This document shows positions 33,406 to 40,123 of a stretch of DNA of 63,365 nt, one piece after another. Positions within the stretch are counted from its first letter, which is position 1; the number at the start of each line of letters is the position of its first letter. The position numbers and the translations under genes are program-made. This stretch comes from a virus, in IMG/VR virus record IMGVR_UViG_3300031566_000026, positions 1-63,365 of that record. One strand, 5' to 3'. The notes under the pieces were generated by a model. That model did no database searches. It saw nothing but the letters and a program-made list of their open reading frames with translations, and was not told the origin of the DNA.

Positions 33406-35216
33406 TTTCCGAGCCCCCTCGTTACCTCCATGAACGCCTCCAGGATCTTCGCCGGTATCTCCGACTGCCTACCTTCGGCCACGAGCGCGCCCACCTCAGC
33501 AAACAACTCGGTTGCGCTACTCGCACCGTACTCCGACACAGCGTATGCCTCCAGTGACCCGGCACCCGTCCCACGCTTCGCCAGCGCCGTCCTCCATTCG
33601 TTTTCAAGCCGGTACCGGAAATAGACGGTGTGGCTTACTTCATGGGCTACGGTCGAACGGAACGGAACGCTCGACCCTTCGCCAACTGTCCACCGGGTAG
33701 CGACCCGCAACGAAGCTAGTTTCTTCTCGTTAAAGGGGCGAATGGCGAACCTCTTGGGATCTGCCAGGTTCGCTTCGGCTTTCTTGAGCGCAGCCGCGTG
33801 ACTGAGGCCGTAAGTCACCTTCGCCTGCGCGTGCTCCTTCGCGAGGTTCCGCACGTAGGTCTTCTGCAATGCAACGGCGGTATCTCCGTTTCTCCTATCT
33901 ATCGCAATAGCCCAAGCCCGCCGCTGTCTTTTTGTGGTCTTGAACCCGATCTCATTCACTACATGGCCATACGGCACCGCCGCATTGTGGGCGCCTTCCA
34001 TGAGGGCCTGTAGGTCTTCCAACTTCACCGCCGCCACTAGGTCCGGGTCAAGGTCTCGGATGAATGTCCGGGAGAACGCCACGGCTTCTTCCTTTGTGGC
34101 GAACTTCGGCACTCTGCCGCTCACCGGACGCGACTCCTCAACGACTGCCTCTTCCACGGGCGGTATATGTGGCTGTACAGGAACGGCGGGCGGAGCGACC
34201 GGGGGCACCGGGGCCTGTCCCTGGACGGAACGCGGGCCCTGGCCAGCGCCGAACCGCTCGCCCGTCGCGTCCTCGAATAGGATTTCAAAACAGCGGCACC
34301 CAAATTCGCTTTCACCTACCACCATTTCACCGGAACTATAGAGTTCGTCGAAACGCCGCACCTCGCCGTCCCATTCCACATGCTCGTCCCGCACCTTGCC
34401 GTCCCTCATGCTCACGCGCTGCTTCCACAGGTTCGCCCGGTCCACTACGCCCTTGCCTATCGCGTCCTCCCAGGCCAGCCGCTGCCCTGCCCTCTGTGCG
34501 TCGTTCGCCAGCGTGCGTGCCTGTGTGTTGGCGTTGAACGCGACCATCTTACGGCGGTACGCGTCCCCCATCGTCTTGATCTGTGCCTCGCTCAGCCCCT
34601 TGCCACCTGGACCTAGTAGGCGGTTCAGCGTCGCGTCGTAGCGCTTGTCCCTCAGTGCGCGGGAGAGCGCCGTTCGGTCTCCGGCCCGAAGCATCTCCTC
34701 GAAGTGCCTGACCGCCTGCTCCTGGTTCGGGGCCAGCCCGATGCTGTCGCGTAGGGTCTTGGCGATCGCCTTCGAGCCCTTGCCTGCCTCCATCCCGGCC
34801 TTCACCACCTGGCGCATGGTGGCCGCGGCGTCCTTCGTGAGTTGGTCCGTCGCCCGGGACTTCATCGTCACCATCGCAGCGGCGATGCGCGGGTTCGACA
34901 GGTCGATGCCCAGCTTCACCGCCGCTCGTGCGTCGCGGGGCAGCTCCACTGCATACTGCCGTGCGCTCCGTAGCGTGATGTCCTGCGCTCCGGTGCCTAC
35001 GCCCGTCAGTGCCTGCTTGAACCATGGCTCATGTGTCAGGGCCGACGCCACTCGCTCAGCCGATGCCCCGCTCTTCAGTAGCGCCCCGATCTCCGCGTCC
35101 GTCATGCTGGTGCGCATGATCTCGTACGCACGCAGGATACGCCCAGCCATCGCGGGCTTGAACGTGGCCGCGTAGCGCTCCAGGCGTGCGAGCAGGAGGT
35201 CGGTGGCGGTACTCAT
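33402..35216 (-). CDS. Mu F-like head morphogenesis protein with C-terminal HExxH domain
   Basis: The 604-residue product has a long helical N-terminal region and a Mu gpF-type minor head domain (about 225-315: D...VRDEH...DG...CRC). A Pro-rich linker (about 325-365) follows. The C-terminal part (about 370-604) carries HEVSH at 525-529 with a downstream ATELFAE segment, the pattern of a zinc metallopeptidase. The fused domain could process head proteins or travel with DNA into the host. The start at 35216 is well placed. Confidence 0.82.
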   Translation of the reverse strand: MSTATDLLLARLERYAATFKPAMAGRILRAYEIMRTSMTDAEIGALLKSGASAERVASALTHEPWFKQALTGVGTGAQDITLRSARQYAVELPRDARAAVKLGIDLSNPRIAAAMVTMKSRATDQLTKDAAATMRQVVKAGMEAGKGSKAIAKTLRDSIGLAPNQEQAVRHFEEMLRAGDRTALSRALRDKRYDATLNRLLGPGGKGLSEAQIKTMGDAYRRKMVAFNANTQARTLANDAQRAGQRLAWEDAIGKGVVDRANLWKQRVSMRDGKVRDEHVEWDGEVRRFDELYSSGEMVVGESEFGCRCFEILFEDATGERFGAGQGPRSVQGQAPVPPVAPPAVPVQPHIPPVEEAVVEESRPVSGRVPKFATKEEAVAFSRTFIRDLDPDLVAAVKLEDLQALMEGAHNAAVPYGHVVNEIGFKTTKRQRRAWAIAIDRRNGDTAVALQKTYVRNLAKEHAQAKVTYGLSHAAALKKAEANLADPKRFAIRPFNEKKLASLRVATRWTVGEGSSVPFRSTVAHEVSHTVYFRYRLENEWRTALAKRGTGAGSLEAYAVSEYGASSATELFAEVGALVAEGRQSEIPAKILEAFMEVTRGLGK

Positions 35217-35217
35217 G

Positions 35218-35502
35218 CTACAGGGTCCTCGCCCCCCAGATGATCACGCTGTCTCCGGCCTGTAGGATTGGGGCACCCGGTGCCATTTCTGATCGCGGCG
35301 ATCGCGCCATGAACCGCATACCACACTTGGGGCATGGGGTGCTGTACCATCTGTGATATACCCTGACCCGCACTTCGGCCGGGACCTCATGGCCACATCT
35401 CATGCACTTGAAGGCAAGGGCGTTCCCTTTAGGATACAGGACACCCCTCGACCGGGTGCGTCGCCAACCTAGCGATCTGAGAATGCGTCTGAAAATGTTC
35501 AT
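35218..35502 (-). CDS. Small zinc-ribbon protein
   Basis: The 94-residue product has a basic N-terminus and two CxxC pairs (KCMRC and PCPKC) about 25 residues apart, forming a zinc ribbon. The start follows GGGAGG and a 16-nt sequence shared with the next upstream gene. Its function is unknown. Confidence 0.65.
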   Translation of the reverse strand: MNIFRRILRSLGWRRTRSRGVLYPKGNALAFKCMRCGHEVPAEVRVRVYHRWYSTPCPKCGMRFMARSPRSEMAPGAPILQAGDSVIIWGARTL

Positions 35503-35535
35503 GATTCCTCCCGTGCAAGAGGTGGCACTGCTCAT

Positions 35536-35982
35536 TCAGGACACGGAGGCAGCGAAGGCGATGGCCATACGTTTGGCGTCGTTCAGAGTGAGCGCCTTGA
35601 ATCCCACCGGCAACACGTTGTCGTCAGGGTGATCCTTCAGGTACTCGTCCGTCCACCCAGACGTGGCGCACAGATCGCCCTCTTCCACCACGTCACCGAT
35701 CCCAAACCCGAAGATCGCCCGGTGCGACCATCCGTACCACTTCTGCTCCCGTTCGCTGAAGCCGACCGAACAGGTGTTACTCGTGCCCGTGCGTAGTTCG
35801 GGTCGGATGCCCCGCAAGACACAGAGTCGGTGGGCGTCCCTCAGCGTTCCGATGTACGCCCCATCCGGCGTTGTCGCCCACCGCATCGGCGTCCAATGGT
35901 CACCCTCACCACGCCGCCACTTCCCAGTATGGGCGTCGTAGCCAGCCTTGTAATGCGTGGTGCGTTCGATTTCCTGTTCCAT
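35536..35982 (-). CDS. Protein of unknown function with aromatic motif
   Basis: This 148-residue protein has a WYGWSHRAIFGFGIGD segment in the middle, a pattern seen in uncharacterised phage proteins. It contains two Cys and a helical C-terminus. The start follows GGGAGG and the repeated leader. Confidence 0.55.
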   Translation of the reverse strand: MEQEIERTTHYKAGYDAHTGKWRRGEGDHWTPMRWATTPDGAYIGTLRDAHRLCVLRGIRPELRTGTSNTCSVGFSEREQKWYGWSHRAIFGFGIGDVVEEGDLCATSGWTDEYLKDHPDDNVLPVGFKALTLNDAKRMAIAFAASVS

Positions 35983-36017
35983 GATGCTTTCCTCCCGTGC
36001 AAGAGAAGATCCTACAC

Positions 36018-36242
36018 TCATCCTAGATGCTTCAATTCGACTTCGTTCCCCTCGAAGAGCGGGGCCCAGCCCCTACCGTCGGAGGACCAGCGGAACCCGC
36101 GCAGCGCCCAATTCAGGACCGGCACACAGGCGCGGGCAGGGAGCCCCAACCAGACTAGTGGAGGCAGACACTTCGTCGCCAGCCGCCAGCGCCAGCCGAT
36201 CTTGAGCCGGATGGTGATCGTGAGATTGTCGATGTTCGCCAT
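36018..36242 (-). CDS. Small protein with hydrophobic centre, unknown
   Basis: This is a 74-residue product. After a beta-like start (NLTITIRLKIGW) there is a moderately hydrophobic Pro-rich segment (about 25-45). The start at 36242 has GGAGG 8 nt upstream; ATG at 36248 is an alternative. Confidence 0.45.
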   Translation of the reverse strand: MANIDNLTITIRLKIGWRWRLATKCLPPLVWLGLPARACVPVLNWALRGFRWSSDGRGWAPLFEGNEVELKHLG

Positions 36243-36244
36243 CG

Positions 36245-36505
36245 TCATTCCTCCTTGCACCTATTGGCTGCGCTCCACGCCTCAGTTTCTGCGGCAGCAT
36301 CCCGATAGTCCTGTTCCCGCTCCATCAGTTCCGCATACTCGCCCACGTCATGCCCGGCCTCGTGGTAGTACTTCATGGCGATGGCGTAGTGTTGGCCGTC
36401 GTCCAGGTATACGTCGCCTTCCTTCGGCGTAGTGAGGGCGGCGCAGACAGCAATGAGCACGTACTTCCCGTCAGCACCTCGAACCCTACGCAGGCGCATC
36501 GCCAT
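36245..36505 (-). CDS. Small phage protein, unknown
   Basis: The 86-residue product has a beta-rich N-terminal half with YLDDGQHYAIA and a charged helical C-terminal half. The pattern is familiar from uncharacterised phage proteins. A good AGGAGGG site precedes it. Confidence 0.5.
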   Translation of the reverse strand: MAMRLRRVRGADGKYVLIAVCAALTTPKEGDVYLDDGQHYAIAMKYYHEAGHDVGEYAELMEREQDYRDAAAETEAWSAANRCKEE

Positions 36506-36507
36506 CG

Positions 36508-36735
36508 CTATCCCTCCTCAGGTGCCCAGCAGAACGTCGCCGGTGGCTCGCCCTGCGCTACGTACGCCCCCACCCGCTCGTATCCGTCTGAGGGCTCGCC
36601 AGGGCCCGGTACGGGGCCCAACGGCTGAAGGAATGCCGCCGGCGTCATGCGCGTCAGTATGATGGTCCGCACCGTGTCGTCCAGGTTCGCGCGGTCACCG
36701 TCGAATGGGCCGCCGCCCGTCAGTTCTACGATCAT
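36508..36735 (-). CDS. Small GGPFDG-type phage protein, unknown
   Basis: The 75-residue product begins with LTGGGPFDGD, a motif common at the start of small phage proteins with no known role. A second gene of this type lies at 49712. It follows the portal gene by 4 nt. Confidence 0.5.
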   Translation of the reverse strand: MIVELTGGGPFDGDRANLDDTVRTIILTRMTPAAFLQPLGPVPGPGEPSDGYERVGAYVAQGEPPATFCWAPEEG

Positions 36736-36739
36736 CGTC

Positions 36740-38431
36740 CTAGTTCCCCCCGGTCAGATCGATGCCTTCCTCCTCATCGGCCACTGCTTGCTTCTGTCCG
36801 GGTGGCAGGGTGGGCGGGCGTGCTGCCTGTGCAGATGCCAGCTTGGCAGCGATCTCCGCCTTCGCGGCCATGGCACCCAGGATCTCCATCTCCAGCGCGT
36901 CGATGTCCGTGTCAGGCGGCAACCGGCCGCCTGCCTTCCATGCCTCCAGCAGCACCCGGGGCGGCACGTCCGCGTTCTTCACGGCCTGTACCCACACGCT
37001 CATGACGCCCGCTTCCATGGCGATGGCATCGTAGTCGCGGTTGATCCTCAGCTCAGGTACCCCGTCCTTCGGGATGTCCATGTACCAGCCGTGGATCTCG
37101 AAGGCGTAGTTCGCGCAGTCCTCGATGCCCTGCGAGGCAGTCGCCAGCGTTGAGTTTTCTGCCGTGGCGTCCAGTCGCTTCGCCTCTGCCGTCTCTGCTG
37201 TGCGTTTGTCCCGTGCCAGGAAGCTCATGCCCAGCGCGGCCATCGCCTCCATCTTCTCCTCGCAGCCGGCGATCAGTGGCTCGAATGCCTCGACCGGCGG
37301 GGCCACGTACTTGAACTCGGCCGGCGCCTCCCCGTCCGCGCTCAGGTGGACGACGACCAGAGGCCCGAAGCGCATCCTGCCGGGCACCATCCCCGGGTTG
37401 CCCGCCGCGTCCACGCCCTTCTCCTCATCCAAATTCCCGAGTAGTGAGGGCTGAGGGAAGGCGGCCAGCTCACGGTAGAACCGTAGATTCGACGCCTGCT
37501 GCCAGTGGCCCAGGTTCGCCCATGCCACGCCTAGCAGCGGGATGCTGGCTACCAGTGGGTCGCCCTCGGGCTTGCCCACCGTGGCCACTGCTACAGGCAG
37601 GAACGGCATCGCCAGCCCCTTCACGCTCCGGTACGCCCCCCGGTCTGTCACGCGGAATTGTTCCGGGGTCGCTGGGTTCGGCACCGTCGCCTCCCAGACC
37701 TCCCACAGTGCCTGTGGCTCGGCGGGTGTGCCGTCCATGTTTGGCTGTGCGCCCTCGGGTACCGCCAGGAAGATCCGGCGCCAACGTGTCTTCTTCTCGA
37801 TGCCGAAGGTGCCGGCCGCCGTTACGCTCGGCTCTGCCAATACGATCTGCGTCAACGTCTGCCGGTTGTTTACCGTATCGTAGCGCCACGACAGTATGTT
37901 CTCTCTGGGATAGCTGGCCCACCGCGGCCTCAGTCCCAGCCGCTCGTCCATGTCAGCTGTGACCTGGACAGGCTTGCCCTTCTCGTTCACCGGCGGCTTC
38001 GGATGGTCAACTACGATCACCCCGGTGCCGTCCCGGATCGTCGCCTCGGCGAATCGCTTCAGGAATACGTCGCCCTTGGTGCCCGCTCCGTCGATGTTGT
38101 CCCAGTGCTCTTCGATGCGCGCGGCTCCCTGGTTCCAAGTGATCTCGGGTGGCCGACTGAATAGCATCCCCACTGCGGCGCTCAATGTTCGGCCCAGCCC
38201 CTCGAAGACCTGCTCACAGCGCGACCGGATCTTGTAGACGTCCTCGTCCTCGTCCGCCCATATCCGGATATACAGTCGCGCCTTTCGCCACATGCGGCGG
38301 GTGCCGGCCAGCAGGTCCTCCATCAACGTCAGGTCCAGTAGCCGGTCCGTCAACTCGGGTCGGACGTACGTGGGTAGGTTGGTCGAGACTTTGGTGTCTG
38401 CCGATGCGGCTGTTGTCGGGATGGTGGCCAT
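36740..38431 (-). CDS. Portal protein, DUF4055-type
   Basis: The 563-residue product matches DUF4055-type portals: an N-terminal helical region, then GMLFSRPPEITW, DGTGVIVVDHP and ENILSWRY strands, and a helical C-terminal crown. It forms the ring through which DNA enters the head. The start at 38431 follows GAGGGG; upstream in-frame codons overlap another gene. It sits between terminase and capsid genes as usual. Confidence 0.85.
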   Translation of the reverse strand: MATIPTTAASADTKVSTNLPTYVRPELTDRLLDLTLMEDLLAGTRRMWRKARLYIRIWADEDEDVYKIRSRCEQVFEGLGRTLSAAVGMLFSRPPEITWNQGAARIEEHWDNIDGAGTKGDVFLKRFAEATIRDGTGVIVVDHPKPPVNEKGKPVQVTADMDERLGLRPRWASYPRENILSWRYDTVNNRQTLTQIVLAEPSVTAAGTFGIEKKTRWRRIFLAVPEGAQPNMDGTPAEPQALWEVWEATVPNPATPEQFRVTDRGAYRSVKGLAMPFLPVAVATVGKPEGDPLVASIPLLGVAWANLGHWQQASNLRFYRELAAFPQPSLLGNLDEEKGVDAAGNPGMVPGRMRFGPLVVVHLSADGEAPAEFKYVAPPVEAFEPLIAGCEEKMEAMAALGMSFLARDKRTAETAEAKRLDATAENSTLATASQGIEDCANYAFEIHGWYMDIPKDGVPELRINRDYDAIAMEAGVMSVWVQAVKNADVPPRVLLEAWKAGGRLPPDTDIDALEMEILGAMAAKAEIAAKLASAQAARPPTLPPGQKQAVADEEEGIDLTGGN

Positions 38432-38442
38432 GCGGTTCCCCT

Positions 38443-38502
38443 CTATACGTAGATGCTTGCTTGCTCTGCCCTGACCATATGGATGCGGGAGGCGTAGCTC
38501 AT
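38443..38502 (-). CDS. Possible 19-residue peptide before the portal gene
   Basis: An ATG overlaps the upstream stop as ATGA and is followed by 19 codons and TAG, filling the gap to the portal ribosome site. It may serve only to keep ribosomes moving to the portal start. Confidence 0.25.
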   Translation of the reverse strand: MSYASRIHMVRAEQASIYV

Positions 38503-38723
38503 GTAGCCACCGTTGGCCGGTCGACGGGCACCGGCTCACCATTCCGCGTCACCCCGATGAATGCCACGCCAGGCGCGCCAGTGAACAGCGCCAGGAGCGC
38601 GTCGCCTGCCACGACGTCCACGGCCGAGCCGTTCCAAAGGAGGATCCGGCCGTCGTCGGCCGTCCACTCGACGGGACGAAGCACGCCACCGTAGATCCAG
38701 CGGTTCGGGTGGGAGATTCTCAT
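38499..38723 (-). CDS. Small beta-rich protein, unknown
   Basis: The 74-residue product has several short strands with a Gly-rich centre and no motif. Its ATG shares a base with the upstream stop (TAATG). Its function is unknown. Confidence 0.5.
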   Translation of the reverse strand: MRISHPNRWIYGGVLRPVEWTADDGRILLWNGSAVDVVAGDALLALFTGAPGVAFIGVTRNGEPVPVDRPTVAT

Positions 38724-39190
38724 TACGTCACGCGCTCCTTGCCCCTACAGCGCCCTCGGTGGAACGCCGGCTTGCCACACCGGCACGTCAACGTCTTGCC
38801 TTCAGCCTCCAGCGCACGACGCACCACGTATACGCTCTGACGTGATACCCCAACCTCTCTCATGATGGCTGAGGCAGGCGTACCCCGCAGGATGGCTGCC
38901 CGCACCTCGGCCCGGCACGCGCGCGGCGCGGGCTTGGATGCTGGCGCGATCTTCGGTTGCGCAGTGGAGCGAACGAACGGCAGGCCGAATGCAGTATGGA
39001 CCCCGCGCCCGCATGCCCGGCATGGGCCCGGCGTCTCGACCAGGTGCCCGTTGCCGTCCGTCTCAATGCGTAGCCTGATCTTCGAGCCGCACCGCACGCA
39101 GTAGCCGCCCGTCTCATCGTAGGCCGCTCCGGAGCCACCACCGAAGTCGAGCCCGGCCAGGATGGCGGGGTCAGTAGTCCGGCTCTTCAT
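38723..39190 (-). CDS. Zinc-ribbon plus HTH DNA-binding protein
   Basis: The 155-residue product has an N-terminal zinc ribbon (CVRC and CRAC). A helix-turn-helix of the resolvase type follows (about 95-130: GTPASAIMREVGVSRQSVY), then a C-terminal CRCG...RC knuckle. It is probably a sequence-specific regulator or packaging-related DNA-binding protein, encoded between terminase and portal genes. Its start overlaps the preceding gene by 20 nt. Confidence 0.65.
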   Translation of the reverse strand: MKSRTTDPAILAGLDFGGGSGAAYDETGGYCVRCGSKIRLRIETDGNGHLVETPGPCRACGRGVHTAFGLPFVRSTAQPKIAPASKPAPRACRAEVRAAILRGTPASAIMREVGVSRQSVYVVRRALEAEGKTLTCRCGKPAFHRGRCRGKERVT

Positions 39191-39392
39191 TGACGTCCAG
39201 GACGTGCTTCACCGCGAGACCGTCAGCTACCGCCCGCGCCAGGGCCGCGCCGGCTGCGTCCTTGCATTCCAGGATGTAGCGGCTGGCGTTCGTGGGCTGC
39301 GGAACCTCCATCACCACGATGTTGACGTCTGCCACCTGCTCGGGCTCCCTGCCCGGGGCGGGCGCCATCGTCACCTTCAGGTTGAGGATCAT
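39171..39392 (-). CDS. Small protein, unknown
   Basis: The 73-residue product has two beta-like segments, then a helical Ala-rich stretch. A GAGGAGGG site precedes ATG. No family is recognised. Confidence 0.45.
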   Translation of the reverse strand: MILNLKVTMAPAPGREPEQVADVNIVVMEVPQPTNASRYILECKDAAGAALARAVADGLAVKHVLDVNEEPDY

Positions 39393-39425
39393 GGCCTGGC
39401 CCTCCTCTTACTTCGTGTACCGCTC

Positions 39426-40013
39426 CTACAGCGCCCACCCGCAGTTGGGGCAGACGCGACAGGACGGCTCCGGCTTCGGGGCGCCGGTTACCTCCTGTAC
39501 CGCTTCCTGCACGATCTCGTTCGTGACCTTGCCGCCGGCCGCTTTCTTTACGGCCATCTTCCATGCCTTGCGCTGCTGCTTCGGCTCAAGCGGCGTCAGC
39601 GGCCGGATGACTTTCTCCTGCGTGGGCAAAGCGGAACCCCGGGTTCCACTTCCTAGGTTTCCTACTACTGCCGCAGCGATTATCTGCCGGTTTGCATGCT
39701 GCTTTGTCATGCCAAACTCATCGTTCACGAATGCGTCCCACGACCGGTGCGTCTGTCGGTACAGTCGTCTATCCCGTATCTCCGTCAGTGCGGCGGCAAC
39801 GTCGAAGAACGTGCGGAGCCCAGACCGCACGCGATCCTTCAGGACCTCCAACTCGGCCATCTCTGGGGGCGTGAGTGGCGCAAGTTCGGCCACCTGGTCA
39901 GCGACCGCGGCAGCCTTCCCGCCTACCTTCGCCGCCTTCTGTGCCCGTGCCCACTGCGCCTCGCGCGCCGCCCTCATCGCCGCTACCTTACCGCCTCCGT
40001 CTTGGTGACTCAT
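39426..40013 (-). CDS. Putative DNA-binding protein with ParB-like HTH segment
   Basis: The 195-residue product has a central HTH-like part (about 75-115: SWDAFVNDEFGMTKQHANRQI) of a type seen in phage ParB- or KilA-like proteins. A basic linker and a C-terminal CPNC close the chain. The start at 40013 is fixed by an ATGA overlap with the 36-residue peptide gene. It could act in packaging or regulation. Confidence 0.55.
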   Translation of the reverse strand: MSHQDGGGKVAAMRAAREAQWARAQKAAKVGGKAAAVADQVAELAPLTPPEMAELEVLKDRVRSGLRTFFDVAAALTEIRDRRLYRQTHRSWDAFVNDEFGMTKQHANRQIIAAAVVGNLGSGTRGSALPTQEKVIRPLTPLEPKQQRKAWKMAVKKAAGGKVTNEIVQEAVQEVTGAPKPEPSCRVCPNCGWAL

Positions 40014-40120
40014 CCGAAGATCCACCTGAGTACGAGGAAAACTACGCCCAGGTCAAGGGTGATACGTACCCAGCGCGGAAGGCGTCCCCATAGGTCCCAC
40101 GGATCCTTGTCTTGGCTCAT
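40010..40120 (-). CDS. 36-residue membrane peptide
   Basis: The ORF lies between the terminase stop and the next gene, with GAGGG before ATG and an ATGA overlap at its end. The C-terminal half is a hydrophobic helix (about residues 20-36), the N-terminal half polar. The coupling on both sides suggests it is translated. Confidence 0.55.
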   Translation of the reverse strand: MSQDKDPWDLWGRLPRWVRITLDLGVVFLVLRWIFG

Positions 40121-40123
40121 CCC

